From positions 4,340,001 through 4,404,000 of the forward strand of contig NZ_CP136693.1 in assembly GCF_032922745.1 (NCBI RefSeq): 64,000 nt of DNA, in the 5' to 3' direction. Source of the stretch: Marinobacter salarius. GTDB lineage: Bacteria > Pseudomonadota > Gammaproteobacteria > Pseudomonadales > Oleiphilaceae. The position numbers and the translations under genes are program-made. Under the pieces are notes generated by a model that had not been told where the DNA came from, did not search any database, and saw only the letters and a list, made by a program, of their open reading frames with translations. Below are positions 49,124-59,205 of this stretch, one piece after another. Positions within the stretch are counted from its first letter, which is position 1. Each line of letters starts with the position of its first letter.

Positions 49124-51874
49124 TCAGCTGACCTTTCCACAACACTGCTTGTACTTCTTGCCGGACCCGCACGGACAGGGCTCGTTCCGCCCCACTTTTC
49201 GGTCCTGACGCACAAAGGTCTCCGGTGTGCCCTGAGCTTCCTCAGCACCAGACCTACCTGCGTTGTCATCCTGCCTTTGCTGAGCGGTAGCACTGGTTTC
49301 ATCGTGGCGCAGTCGCGCCTGGGCAAGCTCCCGCTCCAATTCTTCCTTGCGGCGGCGCTCCACCTCTTCCATTTCTTCACGGCCCTGAACACGGACATGG
49401 GACAACACCCGAACCACATCGCGCTTCATGGTTTCCAGCATACTTTCGAACAGGTTAAAGGCCTCGCGCTTGTACTCCTGCTTGGGGTTCTTCTGGGCAT
49501 AACCACGCAGGTGGATACCACGGCGCAGGTGATCCATGTTTGAAAGATGCTCTTTCCAGAGCGTGTCGAGCACTTGCAGGAACACCTGCTTCTCGAACTT
49601 GCGCATCGACTCGGAGCCCGCCAGTTCCTCTTTGGCGTCGTAGGCTGCGACAATCTCTTCCAGAATACGCTGACGCAGATTCTCTTCGTAGAGCTTGCTG
49701 TCCTCGTCCAGCCATTGCTGAACAGGCAGGTTGATCGCCATTTCCGATTGCAGCTGGCTTTCCAGGCCGGCAACATCCCACTGTTCCGGCATGCTCTGCG
49801 GCGGGATGAACTCACTGACCAGCGAATCCACGACATCCTCGCGGATGGTTTTAATCATCTCGGAAACGTCTTCCGACGACATGACCTCGTTACGCTGATC
49901 ATAGATCACCGTACGCTGATCGTTGGCGACGTCATCGTATTCCAGCAGGGTTTTCCGCATATCGAAGTTGCGGCCTTCCACCTTACGCTGGGATTTTTCA
50001 ATGGCGTTGGTGACCATTCGATGCTCGATGGCCTCGCCTTTTTTCATACCCATGGCCTGCATCAGGCTCTTCACGCGATCCGGCGCGAATATCCGCATCA
50101 GGTTATCTTCCAGCGACAGGAAGAACCGTGATGAACCGGGGTCGCCCTGACGACCGGCGCGGCCTCGAAGCTGATTGTCAATGCGGCGGGATTCGTGACG
50201 CTCGGTACCGATGATGTGCAGCCCGCCAGCCTCAAGTACCTGATTGTGACGCTCGGTCCACTCGGCCTTGATGCGGGCCACTTCCTCTTCGGTGGGGTTT
50301 TCCATACCCGCCACTTCAAATTCCCAGTTACCACCCAACACGATGTCCGTACCACGGCCGGCCATATTGGTGGCAATGGTGACCGCACCCGGGCGACCTG
50401 CCTGAGCGATGATCTGTGCCTCACTCTCGTGCTGTTTCGCGTTCAGGATCTTATGATCAATTCGCGCCTTCTTGAGCAGCATGGATAGAAGCTCTGAGGC
50501 CTCAATTGAGGCAGTGCCCACCAGGATTGGCCGGCCCTCTGCCGTTACGTCCTTGATCTCATCAATAATGGCGTGGAATTTTTCTTCCTGAGTCAGGTAG
50601 ATAAGATCGTTGTAATCGATTCGCTGGATCGGTTTGTTGGGAGGAATAACAACAACGTCCAGACCGTAAATCTGGCGAAATTCAAATGCCTCGGTGTCAG
50701 CGGTACCAGTCATACCGGCGAGCTTGTCGTATAGACGGAAGTAATTCTGGAAGGTGGTAGAAGCCAGGGTCTGGCTCTCTGCCTGGATACGAACTCCTTC
50801 CTTGGCCTCAATCGATTGGTGCAGGCCTTCGCTCCAGCGACGGCCTGGCATGGTACGACCAGTATGCTCATCAACAATCACTACCTGATCGCCCTGGACA
50901 ATGTAATCCACGTCCTTCTGGAACAGATGATGAGCTCGGAGGGCCGAGTGGACGTGATGCAACAGGCTAAGGTTGGCGGCCGAATACAGGCTTTCACCTT
51001 CCTTCAACAAGCCCCTTTCCAACAACAGCTCTTCCACTTTCTCATGACCGGTTTCGGTCAACTCCACCTGACGGGATTTCTCATCAATGGTGAAATCGCC
51101 ACTGGGCTCGCCTTCTTCACTGACTTCGCCCAACTCGAGGCTTGGCACAAGCTCGTTGATCGCCAGATAGAGTTTTGAGCTGTCTTCAGCCGCACCGGAG
51201 ATGATCAGCGGTGTGCGAGCTTCGTCAATCAGGATGGAGTCCACTTCGTCCACGATGGCAAAGTGGAGGCCTCGCTGCACCTTGTCTTCCGTGCTGAAGG
51301 CCATGTTGTCGCGAAGATAGTCGAAACCAAACTCGTTATTCGTACCGTAAGTAATGTCCGCCTGATAGGCAGCCCGCTTCTCTTCAGGAGGCTGGCCGGC
51401 TGCTACAACACCTACCTGCAGACCCAGGAAGCGATACAGCTTCCCCATCCATTCGGCATCGCGGCGGGCCAGGTAGTCGTTCACGGTGACCAGATGCACG
51501 CCCTTGCCGGTCAAGGCATTCAGGTAAACGGCCAACGTCGCTACCAGCGTTTTACCTTCACCGGTTTTCATCTCGGAAATACGGCCTTCGTGAAGCGTGA
51601 TACCGCCAATCATCTGCACGTCGTAGTGGCGCATCCCCATGACCCTACGACTCGCCTCACGAGTAGTGGCAAACGCTTCCGGAAGCAATGCGTCAAGGCT
51701 TTCGCCTTCATCATATCGGCGGCGGAATTCCGCGGTCTTACCTTGCAACTCGGTGTCGGACAAATTGCCATACTGCTCTTCAAGCTCATTAATACGCGAT
51801 ACGGTTTTTCGCATTCGCTTGATTTCTCTGGCGTTCTTACTGCCGAACATCTTGGTTGCAAGCTTTGTGAACAT
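49124..51874 (-). CDS. secA: Preprotein translocase ATPase SecA
   Basis: The 916-residue motor drives secretory proteins through SecYEG. Walker A MKTGEGKTLVATLAVYLNAL (about 104-123), Walker B DEVDSILIDEARTPLIISG (about 209), GTASIEASELLS and NMAGRGTDIVLGGNWE in the second nucleotide-binding domain, SRFFLSLEDNLMRIFA in the helical part, and a C-terminal zinc-binding SEC-C tail, NEPCPCGSGKKYKQCCGK, preceded by a charged linker. No secM is seen upstream; instead an M23 peptidase gene precedes it. Length fits gammaproteobacterial SecA (about 900-920). Confidence 0.98.
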   Translation of the reverse strand: MFTKLATKMFGSKNAREIKRMRKTVSRINELEEQYGNLSDTELQGKTAEFRRRYDEGESLDALLPEAFATTREASRRVMGMRHYDVQMIGGITLHEGRISEMKTGEGKTLVATLAVYLNALTGKGVHLVTVNDYLARRDAEWMGKLYRFLGLQVGVVAAGQPPEEKRAAYQADITYGTNNEFGFDYLRDNMAFSTEDKVQRGLHFAIVDEVDSILIDEARTPLIISGAAEDSSKLYLAINELVPSLELGEVSEEGEPSGDFTIDEKSRQVELTETGHEKVEELLLERGLLKEGESLYSAANLSLLHHVHSALRAHHLFQKDVDYIVQGDQVVIVDEHTGRTMPGRRWSEGLHQSIEAKEGVRIQAESQTLASTTFQNYFRLYDKLAGMTGTADTEAFEFRQIYGLDVVVIPPNKPIQRIDYNDLIYLTQEEKFHAIIDEIKDVTAEGRPILVGTASIEASELLSMLLKKARIDHKILNAKQHESEAQIIAQAGRPGAVTIATNMAGRGTDIVLGGNWEFEVAGMENPTEEEVARIKAEWTERHNQVLEAGGLHIIGTERHESRRIDNQLRGRAGRQGDPGSSRFFLSLEDNLMRIFAPDRVKSLMQAMGMKKGEAIEHRMVTNAIEKSQRKVEGRNFDMRKTLLEYDDVANDQRTVIYDQRNEVMSSEDVSEMIKTIREDVVDSLVSEFIPPQSMPEQWDVAGLESQLQSEMAINLPVQQWLDEDSKLYEENLRQRILEEIVAAYDAKEELAGSESMRKFEKQVFLQVLDTLWKEHLSNMDHLRRGIHLRGYAQKNPKQEYKREAFNLFESMLETMKRDVVRVLSHVRVQGREEMEEVERRRKEELERELAQARLRHDETSATAQQRQDDNAGRSGAEEAQGTPETFVRQDRKVGRNEPCPCGSGKKYKQCCGKVS

Positions 51875-52048
51875 AGACCACTGCTTCTTTGATTAAACGG
51901 AGGAAGCCGGCATTCTAACCTTATTTCGCAGCAGTACAAAAGTCAGGCCTCACAGAAGCCTGTCACAACGCTGAAAAGATTGAAAAAAGGGTGCCGGAGG
52001 GGACAACGGGAAGAAATCAGGTGCCCTTACAGGCACCTCTACAGGCGG

Positions 52049-52984
52049 TTAGCGGCTAGCCCGCTTGATGTAGGTTTCCGGATTCTCGGACTTGCCGTTG
52101 CGGATAACTTCAAAATGCACATGAGGCCCGGTGGAACGGCCTGTGCTGCCCATCAGTGCCAGCACCTGGCTCTTCTGGACAACATCGCCCACCTTGACCT
52201 TGATGGTCTTGGCATGGGCGTAACGGGTTACCAGGCCATCGCCGTGGTCCACCTCAACGAGGTTGCCGTAGCCATAGCGCTCGTCGGCGTAGGTAACCAC
52301 GCCACCCGCCACGGAAATGATATCACTTCCGTCCTTGCCAGCCAGATCCACACCAGCGTGCCAGGTACGCTTACCGGTGAACGGATCGGAACGATAGCCG
52401 TATTTCGAGGACAGCCAGCCCCAGGTAATAGGACGGCCCTCCACAAAAAGCTCTTTCTCAAGCTTCTGGCGGGAAGTGACCATGTCCAGCATGCGTAATT
52501 GCTGCTCCCGATCTTCAATGCGGCGTGCAAGCTGATCAATCATGCTGGTCAGTTCTGGCGCTGTAAAAGAGTCGCCATCAAGATTTTCTTCAGGGCCACC
52601 AACAGCAGCTGGCTGATCAAAATCGAACTCGTCGCTGGCCACCAGGCCCGACTCCAGGAAGCGCTGCCCGAGGGCATCAAGCCTGAGAAGACGCCCCTGC
52701 ATATCACCCAACCGCAGCGTCAACGCATCAACCTGCTGCTGGACGTTCCGCTCGATCCGTGCCAGCTCTATCTTCTGTTCGCCCAGCCGGGATTGCCACT
52801 GAGCGACCAATTCCGATTCTGCAGGCTCCGCCGGTTCAATCTGGCTCACCGCCACCTTATAGCCGGACCAGCCCGCCAGTACCAACAGTGCAGTCACGAA
52901 TAACACCGCGCCTGCCAGGACAGGGGCGTTTACCGAAACCGTGCGGGATTTCCCATGGCGTTTGCCAACGAGGATAATGTTCAT
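52049..52984 (-). CDS. M23 family (LytM-type) metallopeptidase, membrane-anchored
   Basis: A 311-residue protein with one N-terminal membrane helix (VLAGAVLFVTALLVLAGWSGYKV), a coiled-coil stretch of about 60-100 residues (LGEQKIELARIERNVQQQVDALTLRLGDMQGRLLRL) and a C-terminal M23 domain. Zinc and catalytic residues are present: HAGVDLAGKDGSDI, YAHAK and HVHFEV. Such enzymes cleave peptidoglycan cross-links or activate amidases in the periplasm. It lies between dciA/lpxC and secA. Start choice MNIILVGKRHGKSR; two further in-frame ATG/GTG options upstream are less likely. Confidence 0.9.
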   Translation of the reverse strand: MNIILVGKRHGKSRTVSVNAPVLAGAVLFVTALLVLAGWSGYKVAVSQIEPAEPAESELVAQWQSRLGEQKIELARIERNVQQQVDALTLRLGDMQGRLLRLDALGQRFLESGLVASDEFDFDQPAAVGGPEENLDGDSFTAPELTSMIDQLARRIEDREQQLRMLDMVTSRQKLEKELFVEGRPITWGWLSSKYGYRSDPFTGKRTWHAGVDLAGKDGSDIISVAGGVVTYADERYGYGNLVEVDHGDGLVTRYAHAKTIKVKVGDVVQKSQVLALMGSTGRSTGPHVHFEVIRNGKSENPETYIKRASR

Positions 52985-53295
52985 ATCGTCTTCTGGTTTC
53001 ATGTGGACGCAACCTGATCCTGTAGTGTTGCATCCAGAGTGTTCTGACTGGGCCTGCCGGGGCATCCTTTGCCAGATTGCGGATTTCCTATCCGACTACT
53101 CAATCCTGGGCAGCATAAATCGCGTCTGAAAACGCACGTGCTATCCATTGCAACGACTACGTTTAATAAAATAGCAGCCGCCCGTGGACATACACACACC
53201 AGACAATGTAAAACGAGTGTAATACAGGCTCTGCCTATTAACCGTGCCGAAGTGTAACCAATCGTTACCGTTGTCGTCGAGAATTACTGATTGCC
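52985..53295. promoter_or_regulatory. Divergent gap between the M23 peptidase gene and dciA
   Basis: This 311-base gap holds no supported gene. Short AT-rich parts around 53155-53175 and 53215-53245 could hold divergent promoters, but I see no convincing -35/-10 pair and no terminator or repeat. Confidence 0.4.
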
Positions 53296-53742
53296 ATGAA
53301 AAAGAAAACCGACCTCGAATTGACTCCGGACAGCTTCTCCAGGGCTTCAACCCTGCGTGAACTGATGGCAAAAGCCCAGCATCATACTCAGGCGGAACAA
53401 CTCGTTCTCGCTGCGCTTCCGGAAAGTCTTGCCAAAGGCACACGGTTTGTCAGTTGCCGTGACGGGGAGCTGGTCCTGTCGGCTACGGCAGCCACCACCG
53501 CCAGCCAGATTCGTTTCCGCCAGCATGAAATCATGGAAGAACTTCGCAAACAGGAGCTGTTCCGCTTCGTCTGGAAACTCAAGGTCAAGGTCGCTCCGCC
53601 GCGATTCAGCGAGCGTCCGAAAGCAAAAATGACGCCCCTCAGTAACGAAAATGCCCGGCTCCTCAAAGAGGAAGCCGGGCACACGAAGGACAAACAATTA
53701 CGCGAGGTTCTCGAAAAACTCGCAAGCCACGTCCGGGATTAA
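53296..53742 (+). CDS. dciA: DUF721 family protein, DciA-type helicase loader
   Basis: A 148-residue basic protein with the DUF721 core (LVLAALPESLAKGTRFVSCRDGELVLSATAATTASQIRFRQHEIMEELR), a KH-like fold. DciA loads or recruits the replicative helicase DnaB in most bacteria that lack DnaC. Position between secA and lpxC is the conserved location of this gene in gammaproteobacteria. The C-terminal third is charged and probably disordered. It is convergent with lpxC (11-base gap). Confidence 0.87.
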   Translation: MKKKTDLELTPDSFSRASTLRELMAKAQHHTQAEQLVLAALPESLAKGTRFVSCRDGELVLSATAATTASQIRFRQHEIMEELRKQELFRFVWKLKVKVAPPRFSERPKAKMTPLSNENARLLKEEAGHTKDKQLREVLEKLASHVRD

Positions 53743-53753
53743 GGCGTCCTGCC

Positions 53754-54668
53754 TCAGCCCGCCGCCAGCACAGGTTTCATGTAGGAAATCGGGGCAGCGG
53801 CCTCGTCGTCGAAGGTCACCACTTCCCACGCATCCTCTTCTGCCCTGAGCTTGCGCAGCAGCTTGTTGTTCAGGTCGTGGCCGGATTTAATACCACGGAA
53901 CTCGCCAATCAGGCTGTTGCCCAACTGGTAGAGGTCACCGATGGCATCCAGCAGCTTGTGCTTGACGAATTCGTCGTCGTAACGCAGACCGTCTTCGTTG
54001 AGGATTTTGTAATCGTCAACGACGATGGCATTGTCAACGCTTCCGCCCAACGCCAGGTTCATCGCACGCAACTTTTCAATATCACGCATGAAACCAAACG
54101 TCCGTGCGCGGCTGACTTCCTTCACAAACGACGTGCTGGAAAAGTCAACGGTTGCGGTCTGGGCGCGCCCCTTGAAGACAGGGTGGTCAAAGTCGATACC
54201 GAAGCTGACCTTGAAGCCTTCGAAAGGCAGCAGAGTCGCCTTCTTGTCACCTTCTTCAACCGTTACTTCGCGCTTGATGCGGATGAAACGCTTGGCGGCG
54301 TCCTGCTCGGCAATACCGGCGGACTGCAGAAGAAACACAAACGGACCGGCAGAGCCGTCCATAATGGGCACTTCCGCGGCGCTGAGCTCGACGAAACAGT
54401 TATCAATCCCGAGACCAGCCATGGCTGACAACAAATGCTCCACTGTTGCAACCCGGACACCGTCTTTCAGCAGTGTCGTGGAAAGCATGGTCTCACCAAC
54501 GTTTTCCGCGCAGGCACGGATTTCAACCACAGGGTCAAGATCGGTACGGCGAAAAACGATCCCCGAGTCCACCGGAGCGGGCTTCAGGGTCAGATACACT
54601 TTCTCCCCCGAGTGCAAGCCAACGCCGGTGGCGCGGATGGTGTTCTTAAGTGTCCGTTGTCTGATCAT
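53754..54668 (-). CDS. lpxC: UDP-3-O-acyl-N-acetylglucosamine deacetylase
   Basis: A 304-residue zinc deacetylase, the committed step of lipid A synthesis. Zinc ligands lie in TVEHLLSAMAGLGIDN and in KHKLLDAIGDLYQLG (His and Asp four apart), with the general-base region MDGSAGPFVFLLQSAG and a His in GHDLNNKLLR. Length matches E. coli (305). It is the last gene of the division cluster, 196 bases after ftsZ, where a separate promoter is likely. The C-terminal tail is short and hydrophobic, the kind of end by which FtsH degrades LpxC. Confidence 0.97.
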   Translation of the reverse strand: MIRQRTLKNTIRATGVGLHSGEKVYLTLKPAPVDSGIVFRRTDLDPVVEIRACAENVGETMLSTTLLKDGVRVATVEHLLSAMAGLGIDNCFVELSAAEVPIMDGSAGPFVFLLQSAGIAEQDAAKRFIRIKREVTVEEGDKKATLLPFEGFKVSFGIDFDHPVFKGRAQTATVDFSSTSFVKEVSRARTFGFMRDIEKLRAMNLALGGSVDNAIVVDDYKILNEDGLRYDDEFVKHKLLDAIGDLYQLGNSLIGEFRGIKSGHDLNNKLLRKLRAEEDAWEVVTFDDEAAAPISYMKPVLAAG

Positions 54669-54864
54669 CGGTACATATTTCCGTCACATAAGTGCGATAT
54701 AGTCTGGGCAAAATTCTGCCCGGAGAATACCAGAAAGTAACACTGAATACCATTTAACCAATCGTTAACCTTTGATTGGCCTCCCGGCACAAGTCCGGAC
54801 TGATAATCAGCACACGTTATTCGGTCACAAAGGTTCCATTACCGAATACATTTGCAACAGATTA

Positions 54865-56022
54865 TCAGTCAGCCTGACGGCGAAGGAATGCGGGAATATC
54901 GAGATAGTCGACTCCCTGCTCCTCGCTGTCCTTGCTCTGATCAATCGCCACATTACCGTGAGCCACGGCACGACGACGCAGAACGGCCGGACGGTCAAGT
55001 TGGTTGTAATCCGTTGTGCCATCCAGGCTACGGGTGTTATCCACTACCTTGGTCGGCTTCTCGCGGTCGCCGCCCAGGCCGGTCGCAACCACCGTCACCT
55101 TGAGTTCGTCAGTCATTTCCGGATCAATCACGGTACCCACGACCACCGTGGCGGAATCCGAGGCGAATTCACGAACAATGTCACCAACCTCAGAGAATTC
55201 TCCCAGATTGAGGTCCATACCTGCTGTGATGTTGACCAGGATACCCTTGGCGCCCTGCAGGTTGATGTCTTCCAGAAGCGGGCTGCGCACAGCGGCTTCT
55301 GCAGCTTCGCGTGCACGATTCTCGCCAGTGGCACGCGCGGTACCCATCATGGCATTGCCCATCTCGGACATAACCGTTTTTACGTCGGCGAAATCCACGT
55401 TGATCATACCGTTGCGGGTAATCAGGTCAGCAATACCCTGAACCGCCCCCAGCAGAACATCGTTCGCCGAGCCAAATGCATCCAGCAGGCTGGTTTTCTT
55501 ACCCATCACCGCCAACAACTTTTCGTTGGGGATGGTGATCAGCGAGTCAACGGTTTCCTCCAGCTCTTTGAGGCCGGCTTCCGCCACACTCATGCGCTTG
55601 CCGCCTTCAAACATGAATGGCTTGGTGACAACGGCAACGGTCAGGATACCCATTTCCCGGGCCACTTCAGCCACAACCGGCGCGGCACCGGTGCCGGTTC
55701 CGCCGCCCATGCCGGCGGTAATGAACACCATGTCGGCGCCTTTCAGTGACTCGGCAATGCGGTCACGATCTTCCAAAGCGGACTGACGCCCTACTTCCGG
55801 GTTGGCGCCGGCACCCAGCCCTTTGGTGATATTGCCACCAAGCTGGATGATCTGACGTGCGTCCAGGTCGGTCAGGGCCTGGGCGTCGGTATTGGCGCAG
55901 ATGAACTCTACACCCTCGACATCACTGTTGAGCATGTGGCGAACGGCATTGCCGCCACCACCGCCAACGCCTACTACTTTAATGACAGCGTTTTGCTGGA
56001 CATTATCGACGAGTTCAAACAT
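54865..56022 (-). CDS. ftsZ: Cell division protein FtsZ
   Basis: The tubulin-like GTPase that forms the division ring. GGGGGNAVRHM binds nucleotide near residue 22; the signature GGGTGTGAAPVVAEVAREM is near 107; NVDFADVKTVMSEMG is the T7 loop with the catalytic Asp. A variable linker leads to the conserved C-terminal peptide DYLDIPAFLRRQAD that binds FtsA and ZipA. AAGGAG is placed well before the ATG. 385 residues, normal length. Follows ftsA by 101 bases. Confidence 0.98.
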   Translation of the reverse strand: MFELVDNVQQNAVIKVVGVGGGGGNAVRHMLNSDVEGVEFICANTDAQALTDLDARQIIQLGGNITKGLGAGANPEVGRQSALEDRDRIAESLKGADMVFITAGMGGGTGTGAAPVVAEVAREMGILTVAVVTKPFMFEGGKRMSVAEAGLKELEETVDSLITIPNEKLLAVMGKKTSLLDAFGSANDVLLGAVQGIADLITRNGMINVDFADVKTVMSEMGNAMMGTARATGENRAREAAEAAVRSPLLEDINLQGAKGILVNITAGMDLNLGEFSEVGDIVREFASDSATVVVGTVIDPEMTDELKVTVVATGLGGDREKPTKVVDNTRSLDGTTDYNQLDRPAVLRRRAVAHGNVAIDQSKDSEEQGVDYLDIPAFLRRQAD

Positions 56023-56123
56023 TTCCCCTACTCCTTCGTGCTGTTTATCAGCCTTTTCCAGACTGATTTTTCGAGATTATGATTTTCGAGATACCTTCGT
56101 GTATGTCTTCTCCCGGCTCGCCG

Positions 56124-57359
56124 TCAGAAATGACCGGTAAACCAGGCTTTCATGCGCTCAAACAGCGTGGGTGCATCTTCACCCTTAAGCGCCGGCGCCC
56201 GCCCCAGATCCATCTGGCGGAAGCCATGGATCAACAACCCAACGCCCGTGGCGTAGATGGGGTTGTTAACCACCTCCGTCATGCCGGAGACCGCCTGCGG
56301 ACAGGCCAGCCTTACCGGCATGTGGAAGATTTCCTCCGCCAGTTCCACCACGCCTTCCATGGTGGAGGAACCGCCGGTAATCACGATGCCGGCCGGGATC
56401 AGGTCTTCGAATCCCGAACGACGAAGTTCAGACTGCACCAGGGTGAACAGCTCTTCGTAACGCGGCTCCACCACCTCGGCGAGCGCCTGACGGGACAGAT
56501 CCCGTGGCGCCCGGTCGCCCACACTGGGCACCTTGATGGTTTCATCCGCGCCGGCCAGCTGAGTCAAGGCGCAGGCGTATTTGATCTTGATTTCCTCGGC
56601 ATTCTGCGTGGGTGTTCGCAGGGCCATGGCAATGTCGTTGGTGACCTGATCACCAGCAATAGGAATGACCGCCGTGTGCCGAATGGCGCCACCGGTGAAC
56701 ACAGCGATATCGGTGGTACCACCGCCAATATCAACCACGCAGACACCCAGTTCCTTTTCATCCTCGGTGAGGATGGCGTGACTGGAGGCCAACTGCTCCA
56801 GGATGATGTCATCCACTTCCAGACCGCAGCGTTTCACGCACTTCTCGATGTTCTGAGCGGCGTTCACCGCACAGGTGACGAGGTGAACCTTGGCCTCCAG
56901 GCGAACGCCGGACATCCCCATGGGCTCCTTGATGCCCTCCTGGCTGTCGATCACGAACTCCTGCGGCAGTATGTGAAGGATCTTCTGGTCCGCCGGAATC
57001 GCCACCGCCTGGGCGGCGTCAATCACCCGGTCAATGTCAGCCTGGGTCACCTCCCGATCACGGATCGCTACAATGCCGTGGGAGTTGAGGCTCTTGATAT
57101 GGCTGCCGGCAATGCCCGCGTAGACCGAGTGAATCCGGCAACCCGCCATCAGTTCGGCTTCTTCCACCGCACGCTGTATCGCCTGGACCGTGGTTTCGAT
57201 ATTGACGACCACACCACGTTTGAGCCCGCGGGAAGGGTGGGAACCGATACCCACCACTTCAATGGTCCCATCCATTTTGCGCTTGCCGACGATCGCAACC
57301 ACTTTCGAGGTTCCGATATCGAGGCCGACAATCATGTTTTCCGTTTCATCCGATGACAT
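56124..57359 (-). CDS. ftsA: Cell division protein FtsA
   Basis: An actin-fold protein of 411 residues that tethers FtsZ to the membrane. Phosphate loops VGLDIGTSKVVAIVG (about 10-25) and VVDIGGGTTDIAVF; the 1C domain segment follows the first. The C-terminus FERMKAWFTGHF is an amphipathic helix for membrane binding, joined by a short linker. Translation from the first ATG is favoured by GGTGGAA and by comparison with pseudomonad FtsA. It lies between ftsQ and ftsZ in the conserved order. Confidence 0.97.
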   Translation of the reverse strand: MSSDETENMIVGLDIGTSKVVAIVGKRKMDGTIEVVGIGSHPSRGLKRGVVVNIETTVQAIQRAVEEAELMAGCRIHSVYAGIAGSHIKSLNSHGIVAIRDREVTQADIDRVIDAAQAVAIPADQKILHILPQEFVIDSQEGIKEPMGMSGVRLEAKVHLVTCAVNAAQNIEKCVKRCGLEVDDIILEQLASSHAILTEDEKELGVCVVDIGGGTTDIAVFTGGAIRHTAVIPIAGDQVTNDIAMALRTPTQNAEEIKIKYACALTQLAGADETIKVPSVGDRAPRDLSRQALAEVVEPRYEELFTLVQSELRRSGFEDLIPAGIVITGGSSTMEGVVELAEEIFHMPVRLACPQAVSGMTEVVNNPIYATGVGLLIHGFRQMDLGRAPALKGEDAPTLFERMKAWFTGHF

Positions 57360-57395
57360 CTATTCCACCAAACCGTAGGTCTGAATTTAGCGTTG

Positions 57396-58235
57396 CTATG
57401 ATTTCGTCCGCGAGGCCGTTTCTGACGGCTTCCATTGAACCGCCACCCCATTGCTGTAGCGGGCATCCACCCGTCTGACTTCGTCTGAACGCGACGCCAG
57501 CCGTTCCTGATAAACCGTGACAAAGCGTTCAAAACGCGCCTCAACCTGGTCCCTGCCCAGAACCACTTCGATACCGTTGGCAAGGGTCAGCGTCCAGGCA
57601 CCGCGCTGTTCAAGACTCAACCCGGCAAACCCGAGATTATGACCGGTGAGCGTATCCGACATGGTCCTTGCCATATCAATCACTTCCTTCACACGCTCAT
57701 CCGGGCCAGCCAGCCGAGGCAGTCGCCCGGCCACTTCGGGGTTAGGCGGCGCAAACAGTTCTCCGTTGCGGCTCACCAGCCGGTTGCTGTTCCAGTACGC
57801 CAGTGGCTTTTTCTCACGAACGTCGATCTGCAGCCGGTCCGGCCATACGCGCTTGACCGCTGCAGACTCCACCCATGGGCGCTGCTCCAGGCTCTCCTTG
57901 ATGTCAGAGAGATCGGTGGCAAAGAAACTCCGCCCTATCCACTTGCCCGCACTGCGCTCCAGCGCTGTACGGTTTTCACCCACCAGTTCGCCCTTCACGT
58001 CGATGGCCATGACCTGACGATCCATGGCGCTCAGCACCTCGCTGGTTCCCCAGGGAACCAATGCCGCCAGCAGGACAATACCCGCTCCCATGAGCGCCTG
58101 CCCCCAGGGCACGGCGGACAATACAGCTCTCAGCAAACCAAACCGGTCCCGCTCAGGCCCAAGAGAGGTAGCTCCCCTGCGCTTCGGTGGGTCGGACGGT
58201 ACCGCCCGGCTCCGGATCAGCAGCTTTTCAAGCAT
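57396..58235 (-). CDS. ftsQ: Cell division protein FtsQ
   Basis: A 279-residue bitopic protein: basic N-terminal cytoplasmic part of about 45 residues, one membrane helix (ALMGAGIVLLAALVPWG), a POTRA domain (QVMAIDVKGELVGENRTALERSAGKWIGRSFFATDL) and the beta domain ending in RVDARYSNGVAVQWK. It links the Z-ring to FtsB/L and the septal synthase. The start overlaps the ddl end by 8 bases. Cytoplasmic tail length is within the normal range. Confidence 0.95.
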   Translation of the reverse strand: MLEKLLIRSRAVPSDPPKRRGATSLGPERDRFGLLRAVLSAVPWGQALMGAGIVLLAALVPWGTSEVLSAMDRQVMAIDVKGELVGENRTALERSAGKWIGRSFFATDLSDIKESLEQRPWVESAAVKRVWPDRLQIDVREKKPLAYWNSNRLVSRNGELFAPPNPEVAGRLPRLAGPDERVKEVIDMARTMSDTLTGHNLGFAGLSLEQRGAWTLTLANGIEVVLGRDQVEARFERFVTVYQERLASRSDEVRRVDARYSNGVAVQWKPSETASRTKS

Positions 58236-59205
58236 CGCCTGCCTCCAAGGTGTCCATGAGGATCCTCACCACCAGTTCCTCGAAACTGATACCGGCCGCC
58301 CTAGCCGACATGGGCACCAGACTGTGGTCAGTCATTCCAGGGACTGTGTTCACTTCCAGAATCCAGAACTCACCCTGGCGGTCCTGCATTATGTCTACCC
58401 GGCCCCAGGTTCGGCAGCCGAGCACCCTGAACGCATCCAATGCCAGATGCTGGAGCTTCAGCTCGCTGTCCGGGTCCAGCCCGCAGGGGATCTGGTAGCG
58501 GGTGTCGTCGGCCAGGTACTTGGCGTCGTAGTCATAGAAAACGTGGTCTGTACTCAAGCCAATGGCCGGCAGCGCCTGATCCTGCAGAAGGCTGACGGTA
58601 AATTCGGGGCCTTCAATCCATTCTTCGACGAGAACCAGAGGGTCCAGCGCGGCCGCCTGCGTATATGCTTCAACCAGCTCCTGTTCACTGTTCACCTTGC
58701 GAATGCCAATGCTGGAGCCTTCCCGCGAGGGTTTTACGCTCAGCGGCAACGACAGCGACTGTACTAGGCTGCCGGCTTCCTCCACGGACCCCATGGCACG
58801 GAATTTCGGAGTTGGCAGTCCGCAGCCTTCAAACACGTATTTGCTGCGCAGCTTGTCCATGGCCAGCGCAGAGGCCAGAACGTCACTTCCCGTAAAGGGA
58901 ATACCAGCCTGGGACAGGATGGCCTGAATCGTGCCGTCTTCCCCGCCGCGCCCGTGCAGGGCAATGAAAACCCGATCAAACTCGGGCTCTTCCACGGTTT
59001 TCAGCAAACAACCGCGTACATCCACGGCATAGGCGTCGACTCCGGCGGATACCAGTGCCGACAGTACTGCCTGTCCGCTTTTCAGTGACACTTCACGCTC
59101 GGCGGAATCACCGCCCATAAAGACAGCCACCCGTCCCAGTGCCTTCAGCGTCTCTGGATCGGCCTGATAACCTTGTGAATCGACAGTCCTGGCCATCTCA
59201 CTCAT
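58228..59205 (-). CDS. ddl: D-alanine-D-alanine ligase
   Basis: An ATP-grasp enzyme of 325 residues making D-Ala-D-Ala for peptidoglycan. VAVFMGGDSAEREVSLKSG at the start (the usual GG-SAEREVSL), ALHGRGGEDGTIQAIL, SREGSSIGIRKV (the lid serine loop) and LEVNTVPGMTDHSLVP are the family markers. Start: ATG (MSEMARTV) with AGGAG about 10 bases before and overlapping the murC stop; a nearby ATG three codons later and a TTG upstream are alternatives. DdlB-type by position in the division cluster. Confidence 0.96.
   Translation of the reverse strand: MSEMARTVDSQGYQADPETLKALGRVAVFMGGDSAEREVSLKSGQAVLSALVSAGVDAYAVDVRGCLLKTVEEPEFDRVFIALHGRGGEDGTIQAILSQAGIPFTGSDVLASALAMDKLRSKYVFEGCGLPTPKFRAMGSVEEAGSLVQSLSLPLSVKPSREGSSIGIRKVNSEQELVEAYTQAAALDPLVLVEEWIEGPEFTVSLLQDQALPAIGLSTDHVFYDYDAKYLADDTRYQIPCGLDPDSELKLQHLALDAFRVLGCRTWGRVDIMQDRQGEFWILEVNTVPGMTDHSLVPMSARAAGISFEELVVRILMDTLEAGDA

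Noticed and set aside
56079..57356. 425-residue open frame on the plus strand
   Set aside because: It lies exactly opposite ftsA, has no ribosome-binding site and reads as low-sense His/Gly/Arg-rich sequence; a shadow of a GC-rich coding region.
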